A DNA stretch of 64,000 nucleotides from Chryseobacterium pennae (GTDB taxonomy: Bacteria > Bacteroidota > Bacteroidia > Flavobacteriales > Weeksellaceae). This document shows positions 15,807 through 24,771 of the stretch, piece by piece; position 1 is the stretch's first letter; every line of letters starts with the position of its first letter. The stretch spans positions 26,633 through 90,632 of the forward strand of contig NZ_QNVT01000029.1 of the NCBI RefSeq assembly GCF_003385515.1, in the 5' to 3' direction. The notes beneath the pieces are model-generated. The model saw nothing but the letters and a program-made list of their open reading frames with translations. It made no database searches and had not been told where the DNA came from. A program made the translations under genes and the position numbers.

Positions 15807-18800
15807 ATGGTAGAGATGTTTATAAGACGAAAGGTTCTTTCGTTGGTTATTTCCATATTATTTGTATTGCTGGGAATTATGGCCTTATTAAAGATGCCCA
15901 TTACCCAGTTCCCGGATATTGTACCGCCCTCCGTAACGGTAACAGCAAAATATACCGGAGCCAATGCCGAAGTATCAGCCAATGCGGTTGCACTTCCATT
16001 GGAACGAGCCATCAACGGAGTACCGGGAATGACGTATATGTCAACGGTAACTTCCAATGACGGGCTTACTTTGATCCAGGTTTTCTTTGAAGTAGGAACC
16101 GATCCGGATGTAGCAGCAGTAAATGTTCAGAACAGGGTGACAACCATCTTGGATGAGCTCCCTGAAGAGGTAATCCGTGCCGGAGTAACTACTGAAAAGG
16201 AGGTGAACAGTATGCTGATGTACCTCAACATTACGAGTACAGACCCAAGCCAGGATGAGCAGTTCATTTACAATTTTACGGATATTAATGTTCTTCAGGA
16301 ACTGAAACGTATTGATGGAGTAGGCCGTGCAGAGATCATGGGACAGAAAGAATACTCTATGAGAGTTTGGCTGGATCCGCAGAAGATGGCAGCGTATAAT
16401 ATTTCAGCAGATGAAGTGATTACTTCTTTGCAAAAACAGAATATTTCGGCAGCACCAGGAAAGGTAGGAGAAACTTCAGGAAAAACATCCAGTCAGCTAC
16501 AGTACGTAGTTAAATATAAAGGGAAATTCTTTGAGCCTAAACAATATGAAGAAGTTCCCATCAGGTCAGATGTAGACGGAACGATTTTGAAACTTAAAGA
16601 TATTGCCAAAGTGGAATTCGGGGCGATGAATTACGGAATGGTTTCCAAGACAGACGGAAGACCTTCTGCATCTATTATGATGAAGCAGCGTCCGGGATCC
16701 AATGCCTCTGAAGTTATTGAAAATGTAAAGGCTAAAATGGAAGAATTAAAAGGTACTTCATTCCCACCCGGAATGGAATTCAATATGGCCTACGATGTTT
16801 CCAGATTCCTTGATGCTTCAATCAGTGCGGTATTGATAACTCTTATCGAAGCCTTTATTCTGGTAGGAATTGTAGTATTTATTTTCCTTCAGGACTGGCG
16901 TTCTACGTTAATTCCTGTATTGGCAGTTCCGGTAGCATTGGTAGGAACCTTTGCCTTTATGAATATGCTGGATTTCTCAGTAAACCTATTAACTTTATTT
17001 GCTTTGGTACTGGCCATCGGAATTGTGGTGGATAATGCGATTGTCGTCGTAGAAGCTGTCCATGTAAAAATGGAAGAAGGTATGAACGCAATGGATGCTA
17101 CTATCAGTGCTACAAAAGAAATTGCAGGAGCAGTAATAGCAATCACCATTGTAATGTCTGCAGTATTTATTCCCGTAGCATTCCTTGATGGTCCGGTGGG
17201 AGTATTTTACCGACAGTTTTCATTAACATTAGCCATCAGTATTGTGATTTCTGGGGTGAACGCATTAACGCTTACTCCGGCATTGTGTGCCATTATTTTA
17301 AAACCACACGATCACAATAAAAAGAAGACCATTATTGATAGGGCTTTCCAGAGCTTTAATACAGGCTTTGAAAGACTGACTAATGGCTACGTAAATATTC
17401 TATCAAAATTTGCAACAAGAACTACAGTTACTTTTGGGCTATTGTTCTTATTTATAGGATTAACATTTGTGACCAGTAAGTTCCTTCCCACCGGATTTAT
17501 TCCAATGGAAGATCAGGGAATGGTATATGTAAGTGTAACCACTCCGCAGGGAGCTACGGTAGAAAGAACGGAAAAAGTACTGGATGAAGTAACGGTTATT
17601 GCCAAGAAAATAAAAGGTGTAGAAAACGTAACCACTCTTGCAGGATACAGCATTGTAACAGAAATCGCAGGTTCATCCTACGGAATGGCCATGATTAACC
17701 TTAAAGACTGGAAAGAAAGATCCATTTCAGTCAATGACCTGATCACCGAACTTTCAGAAAAAACAAAAGGAATTGCAGATGCCCAGATTGAAATCTTTGC
17801 ACCACCAACGGTTCCTGGGTTCGGAAATACCAGTGGTTTTGAATTGCGTTTATTGGACAGAACAGGGGGAACCATTGAAAATACTGATAAAATCACCAAA
17901 GATTTTGTCAAAAAACTGAATGAAGCTCCCGAGCTGCAGAACAACTTTACCAGCTTCGATGCTACTTTCCCGCAATATATGATTAATGTGGATTATGATA
18001 TGGCAGCGAAGAAAGGAGTATCTGTAGACAATGCGATGTCCACATTACAAACTATGCTGGGATCTTATTATGCAACCAATTTTATCCGTTTTAGCCAAAT
18101 GTATAAAGTGATGGTTCAGGCAAGCCCGGAACACAGGGACACCCCTGAAAGCATTCTCAATTTATATCTTAAAAATGATAAAGGTGAAATGGTTCCTTTT
18201 TCAACGTTTATCACTATTGAAAAAGTATATGGACCAGAGGTACTTACAAGATACAATATGTATATGTCTGCTATGATTAATGGGGAACCCGCTGAGGGAT
18301 ACAGTTCCGGTGATGCTATTGCTGCTGTAGAACGTGTAGCCAAAGAGATCCTACCAAGAGGTTTCGATATTGAATGGTCCGGGATGACAAGAGAAGAAAT
18401 TCTATCCGGAAACCAGACGGTATATATTTTCCTGATCTGTCTGTTGTTCGTATACCTTTTATTGGCAGCGCAATATGAAAGTTTCCTTCTTCCGATGCCT
18501 GTACTATTAAGTCTTCCGACGGGAATCTTCGGATCCTATATCGCATTGGTACTGGCAGGATTGGATAATAATATTTATGCACAGGTGGCTCTGGTCATGC
18601 TGATCGGACTATTGGCTAAAAATGCCATTCTGATTGTAGAATTTGCTGTAGCCAGAAACAAACAGGGATACGATATTATTCCGGCAGCTATTGAAGGAGC
18701 AAGACAACGTCTGAGGCCTATCCTGATGACTTCCTTTGCTTTTGTGGCCGGTCTTATTCCGTTGTGTATAGCATCCGGAGCGGGAGCAATCGGTAACCGT

Positions 18801-18929
18801 TCCATTGGTACGGCAGCAGCAGGAGGAATGCTGATAGGAACTGTTTTCGGATTGGTGGTCATTCCGGGACTGTATATATTCTTTGCAAAACTTGAAAATA
18901 AGAAGAAAGATGAAAAGATTAAATCATAG
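15807..18929 (+). CDS. RND efflux permease (HAE1/AcrB family)
   Basis: This 1040-residue inner-membrane proton/drug antiporter has the standard layout: TM1 at 10-29, large periplasmic loops, and 12 predicted helices. It opens with PITQFPDIVPPSVTVTAKYTGA. In TM4 the proton-relay motif reads GIVVDNAIVVVEA. The first acidic residue (Asp409) aligns with AcrB Asp407, but the neighbour that is Asp408 in AcrB is Asn410 here. The TM10 lysine is kept (LLAKNAILIVEFA). It overlaps the downstream outer-membrane factor gene by 20 bp. Confidence 0.93.
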   Translation: MVEMFIRRKVLSLVISILFVLLGIMALLKMPITQFPDIVPPSVTVTAKYTGANAEVSANAVALPLERAINGVPGMTYMSTVTSNDGLTLIQVFFEVGTDPDVAAVNVQNRVTTILDELPEEVIRAGVTTEKEVNSMLMYLNITSTDPSQDEQFIYNFTDINVLQELKRIDGVGRAEIMGQKEYSMRVWLDPQKMAAYNISADEVITSLQKQNISAAPGKVGETSGKTSSQLQYVVKYKGKFFEPKQYEEVPIRSDVDGTILKLKDIAKVEFGAMNYGMVSKTDGRPSASIMMKQRPGSNASEVIENVKAKMEELKGTSFPPGMEFNMAYDVSRFLDASISAVLITLIEAFILVGIVVFIFLQDWRSTLIPVLAVPVALVGTFAFMNMLDFSVNLLTLFALVLAIGIVVDNAIVVVEAVHVKMEEGMNAMDATISATKEIAGAVIAITIVMSAVFIPVAFLDGPVGVFYRQFSLTLAISIVISGVNALTLTPALCAIILKPHDHNKKKTIIDRAFQSFNTGFERLTNGYVNILSKFATRTTVTFGLLFLFIGLTFVTSKFLPTGFIPMEDQGMVYVSVTTPQGATVERTEKVLDEVTVIAKKIKGVENVTTLAGYSIVTEIAGSSYGMAMINLKDWKERSISVNDLITELSEKTKGIADAQIEIFAPPTVPGFGNTSGFELRLLDRTGGTIENTDKITKDFVKKLNEAPELQNNFTSFDATFPQYMINVDYDMAAKKGVSVDNAMSTLQTMLGSYYATNFIRFSQMYKVMVQASPEHRDTPESILNLYLKNDKGEMVPFSTFITIEKVYGPEVLTRYNMYMSAMINGEPAEGYSSGDAIAAVERVAKEILPRGFDIEWSGMTREEILSGNQTVYIFLICLLFVYLLLAAQYESFLLPMPVLLSLPTGIFGSYIALVLAGLDNNIYAQVALVMLIGLLAKNAILIVEFAVARNKQGYDIIPAAIEGARQRLRPILMTSFAFVAGLIPLCIASGAGAIGNRSIGTAAAGGMLIGTVFGLVVIPGLYIFFAKLENKKKDEKIKS

Positions 18930-20358
18930 ACATATTTTGTATGGAATAGCCGCTTTAAGCTTAGCTTCTTGTGCCGTTCCGAAGGTTGCTGAACTGAAAA
19001 AAGCTCAGGCGCTTCCGGAAATGCCTGTTAAATCAGCCAGCTCAGAAGAATTTCAACACCTGAATCTGAAAGCGTATTTCACAGATACTCACTTATTGGA
19101 ACTTTTCGATAAAGTTGTTCAGGCCAATCCTGATTTTCAGATTGCACAACAAAGAGTGGAAATTGCTAATAGCTTCCTGCAAAGATCAAAAATGGATCTT
19201 TTGCCTTCTCTTGAGGTAGGAGCAGAAGTTGCCGGAAACCGTTATGGAAAATATACCATGGAAGGAGTGGGAAATTATGACACTAACCTTTCTCCCAATA
19301 TTACCGAAGACCAGAAAATCAACCGTGATTTTACTCCCAATTACTGGCTGGGAGCAAGAAGCAGCTGGGAAATTGATGCCTGGGGGAAACTGAAGAATAA
19401 AAAAATTGCTGCCCAAAAGAAGTATCTGGCTTCTACGGAAGGGCTGCGATTGCTTCAGGTAGAACTTTTCACAGATATTGCGAATCTGTATTATCAGTTG
19501 GTAACTTTAGATAACCGTCTGGCCATTTATCAGAAGAACTATAAACTCCAGCAGAGAGCCTTCGAAATTGTTCTGGCGCAGCGTGAAGTGGGAAAAGCTA
19601 CAGAACTTGCTGTCCAGCAGTTTAAAGCTCAGAATAATAACTGGCTGGCAGAAATTGAACATATTAAAGTGGAGATCGTTACTGTAGAGCAGGCGATCAC
19701 AACTTTAACAGGAAGTTATGGTGGCGAAGTAAAACGTGGTAAAACGCTGATGCCAACAAATACTGATGTTTTAAACAGAACTGTGAATGTAGAAGCTGTG
19801 ATCCATGCAAGGCCGGATGTAGCTGCTAATTATTATGTATTGGAGGCTTCTCAGGCCGATGCAAAAGCTGCAAGAGCTGCTTTTTACCCTAAAATTGACC
19901 TGGGTGCAGGGATCGGGATGAATTCCTTTTCTGTGGAAACACTTTTCAAACCAAGTTCATTAGCAGGGCAGCTGTTGGGTGGATTGATGGTACCCGTTTT
20001 TAATAAAGGCCAGCTTAAGTATGAGTTCAAAGTAGCCAGTAAAGAGCAGGAGATAGCTTTTTTAAATTATCAGAAAAGCATAACCACTGCCTTTAATGAG
20101 CTTCAGTCTATTTTGAAACAGACCAGAATTTACGAAAAGGTTTTAAAATTAAAATCAGAAGAGGTTGGCTTTCTGGATCGAGGAGTTGAAGTTTCCAATG
20201 ATCTGTATCTAACAGGATATGCCAATTATTTTGAACTGATTAATTCACAGAAAAGCAAATTGATTGCAGAACTTGATCTTTTACAGTTCCAGCATCAGAA
20301 TACCAGAAATAATGTTTTGTTGTTTAAAGCTTTAGGAGGAAAGCTGAATCAGAACTAA
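18910..20358 (+). CDS. RND outer-membrane factor (TolC/OprM family lipoprotein)
   Basis: This is the outer-membrane channel of the tripartite pump, 482 residues from the ATG at 18910. That start gives a proper lipoprotein signal (MKRLNHRHILYGIAALSLASC), whereas the longer frame from 18883 does not. Two OEP repeats follow the signal, with typical segments NPDFQIAQQRVEIANSFLQRSKMDLLPSLEVGAE, and ARPDVAANYYVLEASQADAKAARAAFYPKIDLGAGIG in the second half. The start lies inside the permease gene (20-bp overlap), which implies translational coupling. Confidence 0.92.
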   Translation: MKRLNHRHILYGIAALSLASCAVPKVAELKKAQALPEMPVKSASSEEFQHLNLKAYFTDTHLLELFDKVVQANPDFQIAQQRVEIANSFLQRSKMDLLPSLEVGAEVAGNRYGKYTMEGVGNYDTNLSPNITEDQKINRDFTPNYWLGARSSWEIDAWGKLKNKKIAAQKKYLASTEGLRLLQVELFTDIANLYYQLVTLDNRLAIYQKNYKLQQRAFEIVLAQREVGKATELAVQQFKAQNNNWLAEIEHIKVEIVTVEQAITTLTGSYGGEVKRGKTLMPTNTDVLNRTVNVEAVIHARPDVAANYYVLEASQADAKAARAAFYPKIDLGAGIGMNSFSVETLFKPSSLAGQLLGGLMVPVFNKGQLKYEFKVASKEQEIAFLNYQKSITTAFNELQSILKQTRIYEKVLKLKSEEVGFLDRGVEVSNDLYLTGYANYFELINSQKSKLIAELDLLQFQHQNTRNNVLLFKALGGKLNQN

Positions 20359-20382
20359 CTTATATTTTAAACAATCATTTTT

Positions 20383-20410
20383 CGGTTTTGTTAAACCGGC
20401 CATTTTTATT
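20383..20410 (+). terminator. Terminator of the RND efflux operon
   Basis: A CGGTTT/AAACCG hairpin (20383-20398) is followed by a T-rich tract, 24 bp after the stop of the outer-membrane factor. Confidence 0.7.
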
Positions 20411-20423
20411 TTTTACGATGAAG

Positions 20424-20456
20424 AAAGAGGTTGTCTCACTGCGAGGCAGCTTCTTT
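20424..20456. repeat. Hairpin of the GGCTGTCTC-like family
   Basis: A 14-bp stem with arms AAAGAGGTTGTCTC and GAGGCAGCTTCTTT (with G-U pairs) is closed by a 5-base loop. Similar hairpins built on GTCTC/GGCTG words occur at 44535-44568 and 59465-59503. Confidence 0.5.
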
Positions 20457-20546
20457 TGATTTTCAGAAGTACAAACTGAGCTTCCAGGCGGTTACCCCAT
20501 ATGTTTGCTTTAGAATCTAATTTTGTAAAACCCAGTTCCTCTTTCA

Positions 20547-20581
20547 TGAAAAAAGAGACGGTCTTTAAGACGGTCTCTTTC
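20547..20581 (-). terminator. Terminator of the cold-shock gene
   Basis: Read leftward, GAGACCGTCTT and AAGACCGTCTC (one mismatched pair) form a stem followed by T6. It lies about 50 bp beyond the stop of the cold-shock protein gene. Confidence 0.7.
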
Positions 20582-20629
20582 TGTATAGTTTAAAAACATA
20601 TCTGCAATATCATGCAGAATGTACTGATC

Positions 20630-21052
20630 TTATTTAACAATCTGAATCTCAACTGCAGAAAATCCTTTTGGAGATTTTTCCTTTTCAAAAGAAACTTTGT
20701 TTCCTTTTTTCACCGGTTCTACACAGTTGTTATTGTGGAAGAAGATGTTTTCTTTGCTGTTATCTTCAGTAATGAAACCATATCCTTTTTCACTAAGGAA
20801 GGTAACAATACCTGTTTTTCTTGGATCCTCCTCAATAATAGGAGCAGCTCCCAATTGAATATCATCAAGGTTTACTTCCTGTCTTTGTTCAGGTGGAGTA
20901 GAAGTTAATCTTCCGAATTCATCTACATACATGAATACGTCCTCCGCTCCTTTGTTGTTGTTCGTCTTACGATCTTCGCGTCTTAGCGCTTTTTCTTTTT
21001 GCTTTTGAATTTTTTTCTTGAAATTTTCCTTTTTAGAAAAAGAATCTGCCAT
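20630..21052 (-). CDS. Cold-shock-domain protein with an extended N-terminus
   Basis: The C-terminal 60 residues form a cold-shock domain with both RNA-binding motifs, RNP1 KGYGFI (89-94) and RNP2 NIFFH (102-106). The first 75 residues are an extension not found in small Csp proteins. It begins highly basic (KKKIQKQKEKALRREDRK, 12-29) and then becomes acidic. It should bind single-stranded RNA or DNA. The mRNA leader may be about 235 nt long, because the nearest -7 match read leftward (TATATTTG) is at 21296-21303. Long structured leaders are typical of cold-shock genes. Confidence 0.88.
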   Translation of the reverse strand: MADSFSKKENFKKKIQKQKEKALRREDRKTNNNKGAEDVFMYVDEFGRLTSTPPEQRQEVNLDDIQLGAAPIIEEDPRKTGIVTFLSEKGYGFITEDNSKENIFFHNNNCVEPVKKGNKVSFEKEKSPKGFSAVEIQIVK

Positions 21053-21741
21053 AAATTATTTTTAGTATTTAGTTTCTATAAATTGTATTGTTCACTCTGG
21101 TCTGCCTTAGACCTTAAAGCCCGCCGATGTTTTCTGTTCTGGGTTTCCCTAATAATACAGAGCTTTAAAATTCCGACAAGTATTGTTCTGGGTAGAAGAA
21201 TAAAAGTTAAAAATATGGCTGCTCAAAAAGCAAAGACTGAATAAATCTATTCTAAGTCGTTACAGAAAACAAAGTAGTGACCTGTTAATAATATGCAAAT
21301 ATACAACAATAAAATGAATAAAACTGTTTTTAAATGATTGATTATCAGAAATGGTTTTTATGAAAATCTGTCCAGACAGTCTTATTTACAGGAGAATAAA
21401 GCAGTATTGACGGCTTTTTATAAAAAATCCCCAGTAAACTGAGGATTTAAAAAAATATATTAAGAATGAAATGGTGTGTTAATATGGGTGGGAAAGCATC
21501 AAATGTTGTGCCTAAAATTCACTTAAGCTGGAAAAGTTAAGCAACTGTTTAATATATAAAATGGGATATAAACTCTATCTGCTTGGTAGATAATAGGATA
21601 TTGGAAAAAATATGTTTATATAAATTTTATAATATTTTTAAAGTTAAAATTGAAGTCTATCTGAAATTTCCGAAAAATTCACCATGTTGAGATGCTTTTT
21701 ATTATTCATCTTTGCTTCATTAACAAATAAAAAATAAAATA
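21053..21741. other. 689-bp intergenic region: cold-shock leader, orphan terminator, SDR upstream region
   Basis: On the minus strand the part up to about 21300 is the probable cold-shock leader. It contains a GGTCT/AGACC hairpin (21099-21113). At 21424-21448 a hairpin (AAATCCCCAGT with ACTGAGGATTT) has its T-run on the minus strand, yet I see no gene reading into it. The rest up to the SDR start is AT-rich without recognisable signals. Confidence 0.5.
21424..21448 (-). terminator. Orphan leftward terminator
   Basis: The stem AAATCC-C-CAGT/ACTG-A-GGATTT has one mismatched pair. Read leftward it is followed by TTTTTT. No coding sequence lies immediately to its right on that strand, so a small RNA is possible. 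Confidence 0.4.
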
Positions 21742-22497
21742 ATGTCAACACAAGATGTAAAAGGAAAAGTTGTTTTAATAGCCGGAGGAGGTAAAAACCT
21801 TGGTGGATTGCTAAGTAGAGATTTTGCAGCAAAAGGAGCAAAACTGGCAATACACTATAATAGTGAAAGCTCAAGAGCAGAAAGTGAAAAGACTCTGGCA
21901 GAAGTTCAGGCATTGGGCGCTGAAGCATTTCTGTTTCAGGGTGATCTTACTAAAGTGGATAATCTTACCAAGTTTTTTGATGAAACTATTTCCCGTTTTG
22001 GAGGAGTAGATATTGCAATCAATACAGTAGGAATGGTCCTTAAAAAACCATTTTCAGAAACTACAGAAGCAGAATATGATACTATGTTCAACGTGAATTC
22101 AAAATCAGCTTACTTCTTTTTGCAGGAAGCAGGTAAAAAAATAAATGACCACGGAAAGATCTGTACAATTGTTACTTCGTTACTGGCAGCATATACAGGT
22201 TTGTATTCTACTTATGCAGGAGCAAAGGCACCTGTAGAGCATTTTACCAGAGCTGCATCTAAGGAATTCGGAGCCAGAGGAATTTCTGTAACAGCAGTGG
22301 CACCTGGCCCAATGGATACTCCTTTCTTCTATGGTCAGGAAACAGATGATGCAGTAGCTTATCATAAATCTGCCTCAGCATTGGGCGGGCTTACCGATAT
22401 TAAAGATATCGCTCCATTGGTAGAATTTTTAGTTACTGATGGCTGGTGGATCACAGGGCAGACTATTTTTGCCAATGGTGGTTATACAACAAGATAA
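21742..22497 (+). CDS. Short-chain dehydrogenase/reductase
   Basis: This 251-residue classical SDR oxidoreductase uses NAD(P)H. The cofactor motif is AGGGKNLGG (14-22), a variant of TGxxxGxG. NTVG (94-97) stands for the usual NNAG. The catalytic residues are Ser146, Tyr158 and Lys162 (YAGAK). It ends with a typical FANGGYTTR. The substrate is unknown. It is a single-gene unit that converges on lgt with a shared bidirectional terminator. Confidence 0.9.
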   Translation: MSTQDVKGKVVLIAGGGKNLGGLLSRDFAAKGAKLAIHYNSESSRAESEKTLAEVQALGAEAFLFQGDLTKVDNLTKFFDETISRFGGVDIAINTVGMVLKKPFSETTEAEYDTMFNVNSKSAYFFLQEAGKKINDHGKICTIVTSLLAAYTGLYSTYAGAKAPVEHFTRAASKEFGARGISVTAVAPGPMDTPFFYGQETDDAVAYHKSASALGGLTDIKDIAPLVEFLVTDGWWITGQTIFANGGYTTR

Positions 22498-22518
22498 TCT
22501 GAAATGCATAAAAAAATA

Positions 22519-22552
22519 AACTCACTGAAAATTGTTTTCAGTGAGTTTTTTA
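22519..22552. terminator. Bidirectional terminator between the SDR gene and lgt
   Basis: The perfect 11-bp stem CTCACTGAAAA/TTTTCAGTGAG has A-rich DNA on the left and a T-run on the right, so it can end both converging transcripts. Confidence 0.85.
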
Positions 22553-22573
22553 TTGATCAGAAGGAGTACGAAA

Positions 22574-23410
22574 CTATAAAGTTTTCATTTTTCCTTTGTC
22601 CAGGATACTTTTAATAATGAAAAACAATCCCAGAAGTACAAAAGGAATACTTAAAAGCTGTCCCATATTTAAGCTCATTCCATGTTCAAATTCGACCTGA
22701 TCTACTTTAATAAATTCGATCAGGATTCTCATGATAAAAATTAAAAGAATACTGATCCCGAAGTAAAACCCTTTTCCGATTTTGAATATATCTTTCTTGT
22801 AAATAAGGTATACGAAAAGGAAAATAATTAAATAAGAGATTGCCTCATACAATTGTGCAGGATGTCTTGGAAGATCATCTACCTGATGGAATATAAAAGC
22901 CCATGGAACATTGGTAGGAACTCCAATGATTTCCGAGTTCATAAGATTGGCAAGCCTGATAAAAACTCCACCTAAAGGAAGTACAATAGCAATAGCATCC
23001 AAAACTGTCATTAAAGGGATCTTAAACTTTCTCGCATAGATCAGCAGCATAATCATCAGTCCAATTCCCCCACCATGGCTTGCAAGCCCTGCAAAACCGG
23101 TAAAGTGGTAGGCTCCATCCGGACCTCTCTGGATTGGCAGGAAGATTTCAAGCGGATGCTGAGAATAGTAATCGAAATCATAAAAGATGCAGTGCCCTAA
23201 CCTGGCTCCGGCAAAAATTCCGATAAGGGCATATGAAAATAAAGCATCATGTGCCTGTGTACTCAGATTTTCTTTTTTATAGATCATTTTTAAAATATTA
23301 AAGCATAAAACAAGCCCTGAAAGAAATAAAAGGCCATAGTATTTGACGGAAACACCTAAAATATTAACGATTTCAGGATTCACATTCCAGTTGATGTATA
23401 ATAAACTCAT
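22574..23410 (-). CDS. lgt: Prolipoprotein diacylglyceryl transferase Lgt
   Basis: Lgt attaches diacylglycerol to the lipobox cysteine, the first step of lipoprotein maturation in the inner membrane. The 278-residue protein has about seven transmembrane helices. Its signatures are SVKYYGLLFLSGL near the N-terminus, GARLGHCIFYD, HGGGIGLM, RLANLMNSEIIG and RHPAQLYEA. The many lipoproteins in this window are its natural clients. It is convergent with the SDR gene. Confidence 0.95.
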   Translation of the reverse strand: MSLLYINWNVNPEIVNILGVSVKYYGLLFLSGLVLCFNILKMIYKKENLSTQAHDALFSYALIGIFAGARLGHCIFYDFDYYSQHPLEIFLPIQRGPDGAYHFTGFAGLASHGGGIGLMIMLLIYARKFKIPLMTVLDAIAIVLPLGGVFIRLANLMNSEIIGVPTNVPWAFIFHQVDDLPRHPAQLYEAISYLIIFLFVYLIYKKDIFKIGKGFYFGISILLIFIMRILIEFIKVDQVEFEHGMSLNMGQLLSIPFVLLGLFFIIKSILDKGKMKTL

Positions 23411-23602
23411 TGATATTGTTATCGGATTTTACGGATGCAAAGATAAGAAAAATAGGATTTTTTTGAGCGACAACACTGTTTTGAGAATCAACGGACTGAA
23501 TTGTAGAGTTTTAGTGGGATTGTATACTGCTTTGCATTTTTCAAAGTTTTCTATAAAAACCTTAAGAACTGAACGATGAAGCTTATTGTTTCCGAAATAC
23601 TG

Positions 23603-24607
23603 TCAGGTAGAAGCTCTATAGATTAATTCTGCATCCATCATAATACATTTGCTTGGAGAAGAGTTATTTTTAATTTTTTCTAAAGCCAGTTCTGCAGCAA
23701 TCTCACCCATCTTTTCCAAAGGTTGCTGTACACTGGTAAGCTGAGGGAAAACCATGGATGATAGTTCCGTTCCGGAGAAACTGGCAACTGCTACATCATC
23801 AGGAATTCTTATCTTCTGTTCATGAAGGTAATTCATGGCCCCTAAAGCTAATGTGTCACTAAATGCAAAAATACTGTCAAACTCTATATTTTTGCTTATT
23901 AGCTGTTTGATGGCCTTTTTTCCGTGTTCAAAAGTCATTCCATCCGCCTGTACAATAAGGTTTTCATCAAAAATGTTATATTTCATGAGAATACGCTTAT
24001 AGCCATTCACTCTTTCCATCGCGTTTCGAATAGTAGCCGGTCCCATCATGTGAACAATTCTTTTTCGCCCAGTTTTGATTAAGTATTCCACCATCAGTGA
24101 AGCTTTAATATAATCATTGACTATTACTTTCGATACATCCAGAGATTCATGGGGAATTCTGTCAAAAAATATCAATGGAGTTCCTTGCTTCATAATATGT
24201 TGATAAATATCATTATTATATGTTTCGTGGCAGAGATTAATAATGATAGCATCCACATTGAACTCTTCAAGGAGCTGCAGGTTTTTTCTTTCAATACAAG
24301 AATCTTCATCAGATTGTGTAATGATGATTCTATATCCCAACGGATAAAGGATATTCTGAATTCCTTTGAGGACTTTCGCAGAAAAAGGAGTAATCATTTC
24401 AGGCACTACAAACCCGATAGTTTTGGATTGTCCGGATTGTAAATTCAAGGCTGTAAGGTTGGGTTTATATCCCAATTTTTCCGCTGCATCCAATATCCGT
24501 TTTCTTGTTTCTTCATTCACATTTTTGTCATGAAGCAGTGCTCTTGAGATTGTAGAGGTAGATAATGACAAAAATTTGGACAAATCTTTTATCGTTATGC
24601 GTTTCAT
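23603..24607 (-). CDS. LacI-family transcriptional regulator of the sugar-alcohol operon
   Basis: This 334-residue repressor-type regulator has a LacI helix-turn-helix (TIKDLSKFLSLSTSTISRALLHDKNVNEETR, about 4-34), a hinge helix, and a periplasmic-binding-protein-like effector domain (about 60-334; GFVVPEM, IFFDRIP, VNGYKRIL, DSIFAFSDTLALGAM). It is divergent from the mannitol-type operon. The gap between them carries two identical GGGAACGTTCCC palindromes, the kind of site this family binds. Repression relieved by the sugar or a phosphorylated intermediate is the likely mode (inference). Confidence 0.92.
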   Translation of the reverse strand: MKRITIKDLSKFLSLSTSTISRALLHDKNVNEETRKRILDAAEKLGYKPNLTALNLQSGQSKTIGFVVPEMITPFSAKVLKGIQNILYPLGYRIIITQSDEDSCIERKNLQLLEEFNVDAIIINLCHETYNNDIYQHIMKQGTPLIFFDRIPHESLDVSKVIVNDYIKASLMVEYLIKTGRKRIVHMMGPATIRNAMERVNGYKRILMKYNIFDENLIVQADGMTFEHGKKAIKQLISKNIEFDSIFAFSDTLALGAMNYLHEQKIRIPDDVAVASFSGTELSSMVFPQLTSVQQPLEKMGEIAAELALEKIKNNSSPSKCIMMDAELIYRAST

Positions 24608-24650
24608 TAGCTCTGTTTTTTTGTTAAAAATAATAAAAAAATATCCTATT

Positions 24651-24682
24651 GGGAACGTTCCCTTAGTTTTGGGAACGTTCCC
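24651..24682. promoter_or_regulatory. Two tandem LacI-type operators
   Basis: GGGAACGTTCCC occurs twice (24651-24662 and 24671-24682), each a perfect 12-bp palindrome with central CG. Their centres are 20 bp apart, about two helical turns. They lie between the divergent LacI-type gene and the dehydrogenase gene. Confidence 0.9.
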
Positions 24683-24771
24683 AGTTGTGATTTAGTAAAA
24701 AAACTTATAAGTCAATTATTTGTTAATATATATTTAACAAACTAATCAATTTATTAAATATTATACTAATT

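Noticed and set aside
15797..18862. Several leftward frames of 75-95 codons opposite the RND permease gene
   Set aside because: They lie fully antisense to a well-supported 1040-codon gene, have no promoter and look like codon-use shadows.
20999..21244. A rightward frame of 81 codons that ends MAAQKAKTE
   Set aside because: Most of it is antisense to the cold-shock gene and its leader. The last nine codons after an internal ATG look gene-like but are too short to support.
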